Below are positions 1-10,129 of a DNA stretch of 64,000 nucleotides, piece after piece. The stretch covers positions 24,635 through 88,634 of the forward strand of contig JAKUCV010006168.1 of the NCBI GenBank assembly GCA_028386065.3, in the 5' to 3' direction. The translations under genes were made by a program, and so were the position numbers. This DNA comes from Turnera subulata. Taxonomy: Eukaryota > Streptophyta > Magnoliopsida > Malpighiales > Passifloraceae. A model generated the notes under the pieces. It made no database searches and was not told the DNA's origin. It was given only the letters and a program-made list of their open reading frames with translations. The number at the start of each line of letters is the position of its first letter. The stretch's first letter is position 1.

Positions 1-250
1 AAATGATAAATTCTAAATCTTAAAACTTTAAACCATAAACCCTAATTTAAAATCTAAAATCCTAAATCCTAAAACCTTTAAATGGTAAACCTTAATCCCT
101 AAAAAAATAAAACCTTAAAGATTGAACCATAAAATCTTAAATTCTAAATAAAATCAAAACCTTAAACCTTAAACCATAAAATCTTAAATTCTAAAAAATT
201 AAAACCTTAAAGCTTAAATCATAAAATTTTATTTTATGATTTTAAAATAA
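1..250. repeat. degenerate telomere-like AT-rich tract
   Basis: This stretch is a run of irregular words of the form AAACCTTAAA, ACCATAAA, CCCTAA and TCCTAAA. Only a few exact CCCTAAA-like units are visible, so it is not a functional telomere array. It could be a decayed interstitial telomere-like repeat or simply low-complexity DNA. No gene is seen. Confidence 0.4.
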
Positions 251-283
251 AATCTTATGATATTTGTATTTCATTTTTTTCTT

Positions 284-852
284 TCCCTCCACTTTATCTA
301 TTTCACATTTGTTGTCCCTCTTCGTTTTTTTCACTCATGTCGTTCCTTAACTCTTGATTTTTCGGATCAGATGGTCCTTTTTACCTGTTGCAGCAGGTTG
401 GTAGCTGCAGAGCTGACACATGGTAGTGGGGCCCATGATCTGTATAATTTTTTATTCTTTTTATCCTTTTTTATATTTTTCAAAAAACATTAAGTCTTAA
501 AAATCATTATTTAAATTAGAATTTTTTTAGAAAATAATATTTGGAAAAATAAGGGTATTCAGAAATTAATATTTGGAAAAAATAAAAGGTTAAAAATAAT
601 AAAATCCAGTATATAATGGTAGAAATTAAGATTTACTTATTTTAAAGGATTTTAAAAAAATTGGTTAAAGAAAAAAATAATTAAATAAATAAGTTGTGTG
701 TGGCCCCACTTCCACCTGTCAACCCCATAACTATCAACCTGCTGCAGCAGGTAAAAAGGACCACGTGACCCGGTAAATCGAGAGTTGAGGGACGACATGA
801 GTGAAAAAAAACGAAGAGGGACAACAAATACGAAATCGATAAAGTGGAGGGA
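284..852. mobile_element. fold-back (long inverted repeat) element
   Basis: The left arm (about 284-447) and right arm (about 690-852) are imperfect reverse complements over about 163 bp. Both begin with TCCCTCCACTTTATC at the outer end and contain a near-perfect palindrome (ACCTGCTGCAGCAGGT at about 737-752 in the right arm). The loop (448-689) is AT-rich and has no coding capacity. Such long-armed fold-back units are usually non-autonomous DNA transposons, often Mutator-like. The target-site duplication was not resolved, so the outer ends are approximate and the superfamily is not assigned. Confidence 0.6.
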
Positions 853-1088
853 CATAAAAAACTATTTACTCTAACTAAAACACTACATTGATTAAACAAA
901 AAAAAAACTCTACAATGATATATACGGGCCGCAGCATCTGGGCACATCATTGTTGGTGTTTTATTTTCTTTTTTTTTTGATGCGGCCTATGTTGTGCCCA
1001 ATTTTTTTGTCCATTGTGTCTGTTTTTTTTTTTTGATTTTTTTTTCTGTTTGTGTTGTTTATGTTGTGCATAGAGAGTTTTGCACTAA

Positions 1089-3450
1089 GTAGAACAGGCA
1101 ATTAAAAGGGATACCAGAAGTAAAACCCAAGCCTGAACAGTCCCACGCGCCTCCTCTCCCCAGCGAGTGAGGCTATACCTGACTTCCCAGCCCACTGTCA
1201 TGTCGTCGCCGGCGTGCCCTGGTGAAGAAGAGACGGCGGTGGATAGAGCCACCCGCAAGGTCCGCATCCGAGACCCAGCAGGCAGCCCCATCCGGAGGAC
1301 CAGATCCCGATCCAGAGAGAGGACCGGCGGCCTCCCTTCCTCCGACCGGATCCGGTCAACCTCGTCGCCCCCAGCAAGTCCGGCCCCAACTGGTCGTCTG
1401 ATATCCCCCTTCACCCGCACGAGTGCACCTGCAACTGGTGGAGAGCAAGGCGACCCAGCTCGACTACCTGAGCCCAGTGACCAGCCGCCCCCGCCGACCG
1501 CAGCACCTCCACCGGCGACAATGGTTTCCTCTGCTCCGACGTCGCTTCCCCAACGCTCCCAACCGGCGCCCGAGCATTCCAGCCCCGACGTCATGGATGC
1601 ATCCCTGCCAGCAGCGATGCGGGTTAAGCTCGGCATCGCCCCTGGTCCAACCAGCCTGGTCTGTCCGAACCAAGCTGCCTCTGGTCCAACCAGCTTGGTC
1701 GAACCGTTCCAAGCTGCCCCAACATCACTACCTCCTGCAGGTTCAGATGAATCCATGGAGGATGTAAGGCCCAGTTATCGGGATTCTCTTTTTGCCGGCT
1801 CTAATCCTCTGTACCTGTCGGACCCGTGGGAACTAGAAGGAGAGGCCGAATATGAGGAAGGGGACCTGGTGGTAGTCTAGAACGATGGTGTCGACAACTT
1901 GGTTTTATCGGATCCATTCAAAGCCAGATTGGATAAACAATGGGAACATGCAGTTGTGATTAAACTGTATGGGCGGTTCATTGGGTTTAATGCCCTACAT
2001 ACCAAACTGCAAGAGCTGTGGAAACCGACAGGTGCATTCAAAATCCTGGACCTGGAAAACAATTTCTACATGGTGCGATTCTGGGCGGAGCAGGATTACA
2101 TTCATGCCCTGACAGACGGCCCATGGAGTATCTTTGGTAGTGCACTAAGTGTGCAACCATGGACCCCGAACTTCCGAGCTGCCACGGGGAACCCACAAAT
2201 CGTTACCACTCCAGAATTCTTCGACAACTCGGTAATATGGTGGGCAGAACAGTCAGACTAGACGGTAACTCCTCCAACCCTTCTCGGGCTAAATTTGCTA
2301 GAGTTGCTGTATGTTTAGACTTGTCACAACCCTTGAAGGGCACTGTCCATCTCGAAGGCGAACCTTTAAAGGTGAGCTATGAAGGTCTACATGTATGTTA
2401 TGTGTGTGGAAAGCTCAATCACAGCAGTTTAGCTTGCCCGGAAGCGCCACAGCCTCCTAATGCTGAGCTACTACCACAATCTGGCGTACCCACCTTCCCG
2501 GCACGAGAAGGAAGGGGAGAATGGATGAACGCACCACGACGGCCCGGGCGCCCTTCTCGGCGACAATATCCCAACCCTCAGAGTAATCCACCACCTCCTC
2601 ACACCGGCAATTCTTTCAACAGGTTCCACCTCTTGAATGGTGTTCCCCATGAGGAAACAGTCCAAACCATACGTCCTGATCCGGCGGCACCTACTCCATC
2701 CTCACTGCCCACTCCCTCTGCTTTACCAGTCACTCCAACTAGAAATACCCGTTCTCAGATACCACCCACTGTCAGTGAAACGGAGTCTCAACCTGAACCT
2801 TCCCCTGCCCGACCTACTCTTAGTGATTTCATCGGGGAAGGAACCCTTAAGAAAACAAAAAATAAGCCATCCACTCGTCTCCCAAAACAATCATTGAAGA
2901 AATCCCAACCCGTTAAAATTTCAAAATTCGTTACAAAGGAAACCCCCAAAAGACAAACCCTCAAAGATGTATCCAATGCCACCTCTTATCCGATGGCCTC
3001 TGATGTCCCCCAGTCCCACACCGGGCCAGCCGCCCCTCCCGTCCCCCCTTCAGCTACATACCCCGCAATTTCTAACAACTTCACCCATTCTGCACCTCCC
3101 CGCCCTCGTCGCAACCAGAACCACACGGCAGTAGTACTTACGGAGGACTGCCATCGTATGATTTTTTCCCCGGGAGCATCCACCTCAGGCATGGATGTCG
3201 ACCGTCCGCCGGATATTCATTCGCCTTGTTGATACTTCGACATTACTGGTGTTAGTTTCTGTCGTTTCATTATGATTGTCGTTTGCTATTGTACTGATTG
3301 CCTAGGTCAGCCAGAATGTTTCTATTCGTCTCTTATTGTACGCACATGTTTTCTTTTTGTAAGATAGTAGTCGGAGTGAGCAACCGACTCCTAATCATGT
3401 ATCTGCTCACGTATATTTTCAATATACTTCCCGGTTTCGACCAAAAAAAA
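1089..3450 (+). mobile_element. LINE-type retroposon carrying ORF1 only, with target-site duplication
   Basis: The insertion is bracketed by a perfect 16-bp direct repeat, GAGAGTTTTGCACTAA, at 1073-1088 and 3451-3466. It ends in a short A tail just before the second copy (A8, 3443-3450). This is the signature of target-primed reverse transcription. Inside are a GC-rich leader (1089-1199), a broken ORF1 and about 215 bp of 3' untranslated sequence. Plant L1-type LINEs normally carry a second ORF of more than 3 kb encoding endonuclease and reverse transcriptase. None is present, although both ends look complete. The element is therefore a non-autonomous, half-LINE type copy or a copy of an internally deleted or spliced transcript. 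Confidence 0.85.
1200..3232 (+). pseudogene. LINE ORF1 protein (DUF4283 plus CCHC zinc knuckle), broken
   Basis: The first ATG in the main frame is at 1200. The N-terminal 220 or so residues are rich in proline, serine and arginine and include a duplicated GPTSLV..QAA segment. An in-frame TAG at 1878-1880 interrupts the ORF. The frame continues as a DUF4283 domain (about 1890-2200), recognised by VVIKLYGRFIGF, LQELW, NNFYMVRFW and the DGPW motif typical of plant LINE ORF1 proteins. A frameshift near 2200-2260, with loss of a short segment, moves the frame. Downstream is FARVAVCLDL followed by a knuckle CYVCGKLNHSSLAC (C-x2-C-x4-H-x4-C, about 2396-2440). The tail is basic and proline-rich. ORF1 proteins bind LINE RNA; this copy cannot make a full-length one. 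Confidence 0.8.
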
Positions 3451-3466
3451 GAGAGTTTTGCACTAA

Positions 3467-3975
3467 CTAATTTGAATTCTACTCAGGTCATACACCTAAT
3501 TGTGGTGGGTGAGTATTCAATGAGAACTTTTTGCATGCAGAACTAAGACTAATTGCTTAAGCGGAACCTCACTTACCACCTTGTTCTATTTCTTTTCTTT
3601 CATTGTACTGTCTCTCTGAACAAGTATACTACAATATATTGGTGGTTTTTAAGTTTGACGACATATGTCAAGGGATTAAGATTCAAATTTGCAATATTGC
3701 TGCTCGGAGGTCTTGAATCAATATAAGATTCAAATTTGCATTTTTGAGCATGCCAGGTTGTGCGCTGATTTTTATTTAAATGTCACCACTTAAAGGCCTT
3801 GTGCTTGCATATATTGGGTCAGTTACATTTTTCCACTCCATGCCAATAATATGTTAGTGATGTTTTTTAAGGCTAATATATTGAGAATGAAAACAGGTAC
3901 AAAGCAGAGTCGTGATTACATGACTTTATTCTAATTAGATATGTTTATTCCATAAGTTTGCCCTACAGTGGTTAA
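3467..3975. other. intergenic, no gene recognised
   Basis: This AT-rich stretch lies between the LINE insertion and the 3' end of the first AIG1-like gene. It probably holds the 3' untranslated region and terminator of that minus-strand gene. No conserved coding sequence is visible. Confidence 0.5.
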
Positions 3976-5819
3976 TCACAGAATAGAGCAACACGAAGCA
4001 TCTGCGTTTCTTCTGAGTTCCTCCACAAGCTGTGACTTGATCTGAAGAAAGCACAAGAACATTGAAACTACAAGAACATTGATAACAATCAAGTATAGTA
4101 GGGGAGAAAAGACATGACGAAAATAAGGATAATATATATGAAAAAGGAAATTTAGAAACCAGAATATCCAATTGTTTTTCTTTCTTATGCTAACAAAATA
4201 TATAAATCTAACATTGCAAGCAGTCAAGCAATTAAACAACAGCTTATAAGCAAATTCTCCTCGTTAGGCAATGGAATTGGTGATTTTACGTGCTAATCTG
4301 CCAAATGTCTAACTTAGTTAAAAGGAATAATTTAACAAATTTAATTACATCAGAATCGCAAATTCTAGAATGTAGTCCGCACCAATGATGTTTAATTATC
4401 AATGGATGAATTGCTCACTAAAGTATCTTATCCGTCGTTAATTCTTGGCCGCTTCACTAAATTAATTTTTTACGTAATCTTTGAGTAATTAAATACTATC
4501 TAGTAATGCATAGGTCAATCAGTCATAAAAGAATTCCTCATGTTCTAGAAGTATATATAATGCACTGGATCGCAAGAATCTGAAACAACATACCTTATCC
4601 TTCATTTCTTTCATCACTTTCTGACGACGTTTCTCAAGATTCATCCTCATTTCATTGAGCGTCGCGGGCTCGTCTTCCTCCTCTAAGGCCTGGAGCTTCT
4701 TTTCTTCTTCAATGAGTTTCTTCTCCTCTTCCTACAAAATCAAATTAACTAATCATTAACTTTTTCGTTTTCAAAAAAATAATTAAACTAAGTATTGTAT
4801 AGATTAAAGGCACCTGGGCTATCTTGAAGTATTCATTGGTGTAAGGTTTCCCCTTGTTATGCTCTAACACCTCGTTGTTTACAGCGTAGACAATGTCCAT
4901 TTGTTAACTCTTTCTCCTTCCAGGGTCGTTGGTCAGATTATTGAACATTAGCACACGACCCTGGCACTTGGCTACAATGTCCTGCGTATAACTTTAAAAT
5001 TTTAACTCGATATATATGAATAAGACTGACATAAATTAGAAACTATCTGCGACATGGAATATTTCTCAACTGATGATGACCTTCAAACTTTGGGGAGCAT
5101 TGGGCAGATAATTTTCCTCGAAGCGAACACGATCTGCATCTTCATCATTTTGGAAGGTGAAGACAAGAATCATGTAATCGAGTGCTTTCTCCCCAAACAT
5201 GCGCTGTAAGACCTTGAATGCTCTTGCTTCTTCTTGTGTGAATCGATTCCAAGTAGAGATGACTCCAATAAAACCATGAATCCCTCCCTTTGCCATATCG
5301 ATACACTTTGCGATTTCTTGGCTCACATGTTCAAGTTTAGCCGAGGGATCAAACAGTCCTGCATTTACATATAATTGCATGGCAACAGCTTATGTCATTA
5401 ATCTTATATTAATTGTACGTACATCTTAAGACGAAAAAGGAACCAAATGATTTGGTTCATATGACCCAGAAACGCCAAGAAAAAAATCACTTGAAACCTC
5501 CAAATCAAGATAGCCCCGAACCCTATACTCGCATCAAAATGAATAGCATAGAGAAAGAACACAGAAGGGTTTACTTTCATATACCAGGTGTATCGATAAC
5601 ATTGAAAGTGTAACCCTTGATCTTGGCTTGCTTCATTTCGCTAGTTCGAGTAATACCAGAGAGGCCTTTCCCTGACCTGAAGCCCGCATCTTGTGGTCGA
5701 GGAGCATAAGGTTTTGGAGCAACCTTGCCGAGAATGGTATTCCCTGTCGCGCTTTTGCCGTTGCCCGTCTTCCCAACTAACACCACATTACGAACTTTGC
5801 TCTGATCAGTAGTAGCCAT
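3976..5819 (-). pseudogene. AIG1/IAN-type GTPase gene, copy 1, with a nonsense codon
   Basis: Five coding exons are inferred from homology with the two other copies and from GT-AG borders: 5585-5819, 5081-5358, 4814-4981, 4594-4731 and 3976-4041. Without the lesion the product would be 294 residues. The start is the ATG at 5817-5819 (MATTDQ), the position shared by all copies, not an upstream ATG. Exon 1 has the P-loop GKTGNGKS (residues 16-23) and the DTPG switch motif split across intron 1. Exon 2 carries the AIG1-specific part and exon 3 the LFDN-like base-recognition box. Exon 4 is a charged coiled coil and exon 5 ends in CCSIL, a CaaX-like prenylation signal. Exon 3 has an in-frame TAA (4904-4906) where copy 3 has a glutamine codon, so the protein stops at residue 196 and loses the coiled coil and the tail. 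The family acts as membrane-associated GTPases linked to immunity and stress. A truncated protein remains possible. Confidence 0.85.
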
Positions 5820-5905
5820 CGATGGCTTCCCTCTCCAGGAACTGAACAAAGTACTATGACTAGCTAGGACTGATCAGCAGTAGAGGAAGTGCTTGATGAT
5901 GATAC

Positions 5906-6030
5906 GAGAAGCAAGCAGGACCTGATATTATAGACACAGGGTAAAAGCAAATTGGTGATGTCTTTTCCATTGTTTGGTGGTGGGGGGATTGGATTCGGCT
6001 AAGGTCGGACCTTTGATGATTCCGATCATA
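5906..6030 (-). promoter_or_regulatory. promoter and leader of AIG1-like copy 1
   Basis: On the minus strand a TATA-like CTATAATAT sits at about 5924-5932. It is followed by the 10-mer CTTGCTTCTC (5906-5915) and TATCATCAT, an arrangement repeated at the other two AIG1-like genes. About 60 bp further upstream (5965-6027) is nearly identical to 25891-25951 upstream of copy 3. Unlike copies 2 and 3, no 5' untranslated intron is apparent between this leader and the start codon. Confidence 0.6.
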
Positions 6031-6844
6031 GAATAATTCAACTTCACAATGTTATAGTATTCCCATTTTTTGACAACTCATGTCATTGAATAAGATACCC
6101 TTTGTGATCTACAGGGTATCTTTGTTTTGATCAATTTTTCTTTTTTTTTTTCTTTGGATTCTTCATTGTATTCATTTTCGTGAAGATTTGATGAATGACA
6201 AAAGATTCTTTGTTCTGCTGAAAGTATCATTCGCAATATATACTGCAATATATCCCAATTGATCAAAACTTGAGAGATATAATATTGCAATATTCATACT
6301 GCAATATTCGTATATATAATATTGTACCCAACTTTTGGGAGAATGATTCGGCTCCTGTCCCTTTAATGATCTCCACCACTCAATTAATGCTAGTGTCAAT
6401 ACAAAATATATATTACTATCTAATAGTATATTTTTACCACTAAAAATTCAAATTTAACCAACATGACGAAAGAAAAGTACAATAAAGTAAGTAAATTGAA
6501 GTGAATTTGTGGTTTATATCATATTATCTTTTTACCTGTTTTTGCTTATATTTGAACAAAATGGTTAAAAATCCAGACTTGAAATATATATATTTTTATA
6601 TGGAGTAACCAAAAGGGTAAAATTATTATTTTATATTTTTACGGGTCCCTGCGGGACAAGTACTATGATCCCCATCCCCATCTCCAAATTAGTCTCAGGT
6701 TGAAAATCCCCCCATCCCCACGGATCAATAATCATCTGCCCACGCCGAGGAATCCCCACAGATCCCCGCATCAGTGGGGATTTTTGCTATCCTTAGCCCT
6801 GCTATTGATTCTGTACCAGTTGTGTATCCTAAATTTATTTTTAA
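6031..6844. other. intergenic, AT-rich, with a GC-rich patch
   Basis: Nothing coding is recognised. A patch at about 6635-6800 has repeated words such as ATCCCCATCCCCA and GGGGATTTTT and resembles a decayed repeat fragment. The remainder is AT-rich and includes repeated GCAATATT words at about 6240-6325. Confidence 0.4.
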
Positions 6845-8125
6845 ACTAGTACATATCCCGTGCAATACACCGGCCTAGAATTTGGGTTTGGTTTGATCAT
6901 AATTTTAATATTTTGTATTATATAGCATTATTTATTTTAAAACAATAAATTAAGACTTAGTAAAACTTAACATTTTAAAAATAACATAGAATATTTATAT
7001 TTTTTTGCAAACATTTAAACATAATTTAATTAATTACATAAAATAGTATAGGAAAATAAATGATAAAAATGTATAGAAAAATACAACCAATATAAATAGA
7101 AAAATTTATTGAATGATTGCCGAGAAGATGCAATACACATTTGTGTAGTAGGAAAACTTACAAATAAAGGTATTTTTTTAGAAAATGAATTACGAAAAAA
7201 TAGTATTACTAAGAGAGAATATATTTAAATAGAAAAAATTTGACACCCAGGAAAAAAACATGTAGAAGCTATTCAAATTATTTTATCATTTTTTAAAAAA
7301 ATTTAAAAAAAATAATACAAAGAAGATGATCTTATCAACATCTAATCATTATTTTTAAAAAGAGATAAAGTAATAAGTTAACTATAAAATAATAACTAAA
7401 AAATTGTAAACGCAACACATGTCTTGTTTATATGCTCTTCAACTGTCAGGTGTATCCTCTTTAGTCTCTGCTGAGAGGTGTCTCTACTATATGTATATAC
7501 TAGTACACATCCCGTGTATTACACAGGCCTGAAATTCGGGTTTGGTTTAATCATAATTATAAATTTTTTGTATTATATAGTATTATTTATTTTTAAACAA
7601 TTAATTAAAACGTAGTAAAGCTTAGCATATTAAAAATAGCACAGAATATTGATATTTTTTTTCAAAATTTTAAAAATAATTTAATTAGTTACATAAAATA
7701 ATATAGAAAAAGTAATGATAAAAATGTATAAAAAAATTTAATCAATATAAATAGAAAAAATTACATCTCTTGAATGATTGGCGAGAAGATGTAATACAGG
7801 AAAACTTACAAATAAATGTATTTTTTTTATAGAGAATGAATTATGAAAAAATAATATTACAAAGAGACAATGTATTTAAATAGAAAAAATTGATGACCTG
7901 AAGAAGCTATTCAAATCATCTTATCAGTTTTTATAAAAAGATTAAAATAATAATACAAAGAAGATGATCTTATCAACATCTTATCATTGTTTTTAAAAAA
8001 TATAAAAGAATAAATTAATTATAAAATAAAAACTAAAATAATTATAAATGCAACACATGTCTTATTTTTATTCTCTTCAATTACCAAGTGTCTTCTCATA
8101 GATAGATGTGTACTAATTGTATACA
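6845..8125. repeat. tandem duplication of an approximately 650-bp AT-rich unit
   Basis: Unit A (6845-7498) and unit B (7499-8125) begin with near-identical words (ACTAGTACAT/CATCCCGTG) and stay alignable throughout. They share TTTGGTTT.ATCATAATT, GTATTATATAG, ATTTAAATAGAAAAA, AAGAAGATGATCTTATCAACATC and GCAACACATGTCTT in the same order. They differ by many substitutions and small indels, so the duplication is old. No ORF is conserved between the units. The superfamily is not recognised. Confidence 0.7.
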
Positions 8126-8408
8126 TGGCAGTTCCCCAGTCAAAAATGTCACGTGGCAGCTTTTAAATGGTGCCATGCAAAATTTCAGAGGATAAAGATA
8201 GTGAGATCCACTTTAAAAATTCAACTGGCATATTTTACATACAATTAAGACACATTTAAATGCTTGGAGTACATAATTGGTAAAAAAAGAAAATTGACAT
8301 ACACAATTGTTAAAAATTGTAAAGTTTGAGAAAAAAAAAAACTCCAAAACCCCGCAAAAAAAGCAATGGGAAGAGTGATGATTTCAATAGTGGCAACAAT
8401 CTGACAAT

Positions 8409-8640
8409 CACAGAACTTTGGGTACAAATATATTCTTTATCTGTATAAACCCACCGTTTTGATAAGTACTGGTCCGATGGTACCTTATTTATTTGCATTG
8501 AACCAGATACTTAACAACAGGTTGAATTATATTTGAAGATATGTTTGGAAGATTTTTGGGCTAAAAAAGTTCACAAGCAAAGACCTTTAGGAAAGGATGG
8601 ACATGAAGATGGAAGTTGATCATATCAGGAAGGTATCTTA
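8409..8640 (+). other. dispersed exon-like fragment, copy A
   Basis: This stretch matches the reverse complement of 24005-24197, starting with ACTTTGGGTACAAATATATTC and continuing through GAAGATATGTTTGGAAGATTT. In both copies one frame gives a similar peptide, with the words LKICLEDF and HKQRPLGK. The source gene is not recognised. It may be a captured gene fragment inside a dispersed repeat. Confidence 0.45.
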
Positions 8641-8732
8641 ATTATATTCGGATTATGGACTTTGCTGTCACTTTAAAGACATGAAGCCAAAAAAAAAAAG
8701 AGAAGAAGAAATCTTGAGAGAAAAAAGAGAAG

Positions 8733-9096
8733 AATAGATCTCACCTGAATAGAAACCAAGGCGCACATCATCATCACAAGGATGGTGACGGCGTGTTGGC
8801 CTTGTACCCAAAAGAATGCATCTTTCTTTCTTCTTCTCCTTCTCCTTCTTCTTTGTTTTTCTTAAACTCACTTTTTTATGAAGTAGTATGTTTTCTCTGA
8901 TATTATTGTGAGGGAATAGATCTCACCTGAATAGAAACCAAGGCGCACATCATCATCACAAGGATGGTGACGGCGTGTTGGCCTTGTACCCAAAAGAATG
9001 CTTCTTTCTTTCTTCTTCTCCTTCTTCTTCTTTTTTGTTTTTCTTAAACTCACTTTTTTGTGAAGTAGTATGTTTTCTATGATATTATTGTGAGGG
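8733..9096. repeat. tandem duplication of a 182-bp unit
   Basis: Two nearly identical units lie head to tail at 8733-8914 and 8915-9096. Each begins AATAGATCTCACCTGAATAG and ends TATTATTGTGAGGG. Only a few substitutions and a small difference in the pyrimidine-rich CTTCTTCTCC tract separate them, so this is a recent local duplication. A short minus-strand reading frame is shared, but nothing identifies it as a gene. Confidence 0.85.
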
Positions 9097-9193
9097 CTTT
9101 TTCAACTTTGTTTCGTCTGAGAAATAAACAGTCACCAAGAGAAGCAGATACCTTCACTAGCATAATAAAAGAAGAAAACAAACACCAAGTATT

Positions 9194-9797
9194 TGTTAGG
9201 CTTGGTTTCCTCCAATTGGAGCAAGCCATTGTTGAAAAAAAAAAGAAAAAAAATAGCACCCAAAAGAAGAAGTTAAGCACTCATTCTTTGACAAAATTGA
9301 TGATCCATTCCCTATATATAGGGAATGAATTCATCTGCAAAAAACATAACTCACATAAGAGTAGAGGATGTGAGGGAGAGTTGCAGGAAAAGAGTGAAAG
9401 GGAGAGAGAGAGAGGGGGATGAGAGGGAGTAAAAATAGTTCCTCTACATTTAGGAAGAAGAAGTTTAGTCCTTCTAAATTTAAAAAGTGACAAAACAGTC
9501 CTTCTTATTTTAGTGAATGACAAAATAATGGGAAAATACTTTTGGAGTATTTTTGAGAAATACTTGGGAAACACCTTGTGAGTCACTATTTTGGGTAGAA
9601 CTCTAGGTTTTATTTTGCCCCTAATTATTTTAGGGAAGTCTCTCTTTGTAAGCCTACTATTTTTATAGTGGAAGTTTCTGTGGGATTGAGCTTGTGGACG
9701 TAGCCCAAAATTTTTGGGTGAACCACGTTAAATTCTTGTGTGCCATTTATTTCTTGTTGATCATTATTCCGCAAGATACTACCATCGGGACCCAACA
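9194..9797 (+). repeat. 5' LTR of Tork-like Copia
   Basis: This 604-bp terminal repeat has TG...CA ends. A perfect 22-bp palindrome (9306-9327) has TATATATA at its centre between TTCCC and GGGAA arms and lies where the LTR promoter TATA box is expected. An AG-repeat tract (about 9400-9417) follows. It differs from the 3' LTR by scattered substitutions and several short indels, for example extra bases near 9541-9570 and 9777-9787. Confidence 0.9.
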
Positions 9798-9799
9798 AC

Positions 9800-9816
9800 T
9801 GGTAGCGGAGCTGAAG
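9800..9816 (+). promoter_or_regulatory. primer-binding site of Tork-like Copia
   Basis: TGGTAGCGGAGCTGAAG begins two bases after the 5' LTR. It resembles the usual Copia site for initiator methionine tRNA (TGGTATCAGAGC) with two changes. The same variant is found in the other two Copia elements here. Confidence 0.7.
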
Positions 9817-9827
9817 GTTCATGCTTT

Positions 9828-10012
9828 GTCAGGTATAGGTTGTGAATTAATACACTGTGCAAGTGAGTCCTGTCTAGGAGGCTGTGTTTTAAGTGAACCT
9901 TTGTTCCTCCAGTCTTTCCTAGGGATTTATCTTGGAATGATAATTCTGTCTAAGGAGATTGGCTAGGCCATCTTTCCTGGGAATTATCGAATCAGTTAAA
10001 TTCACTACATGT
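9828..10012 (+). repeat. Copia leader segment homologous to the LTR of the second Copia
   Basis: The untranslated leader between the primer-binding site and gag aligns along about 185 bp with the reverse complement of 20141-20328, and with 22434-22622, which are LTR sequence of the second Copia. Shared words in order include GTGAATTA, CACTGTGCAAGTGAGTC, GAGGCTG, CTCCAGTCTTTCCT, GGATTTATCTTGGAATGATA and GGCTAGGCCATCTTTCCTGG. Confidence 0.85.
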
Positions 10013-10129
10013 TCGTCACTATTCACGTATACGTACTGTTCACATATACGGTGCTATTTGCGTATACGGTACTATTCACCGCCGGAAGAATTTTTAATCA
10101 AAGAAGGCTGTTAAAATTCTTGATCAAAA

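Noticed and set aside
1085..1756. 223-codon minus-strand ORF opposite LINE ORF1
   Set aside because: It is the GC-rich antisense shadow of ORF1, which has recognisable DUF4283 and zinc-knuckle domains on the plus strand.
5820..5849. Upstream ATG at 5847-5849 as start of AIG1-like copy 1
   Set aside because: The next ATG (5817-5819) gives the same MAT(T/S)D start as both paralogues. The extra 10 residues fall in the leader.
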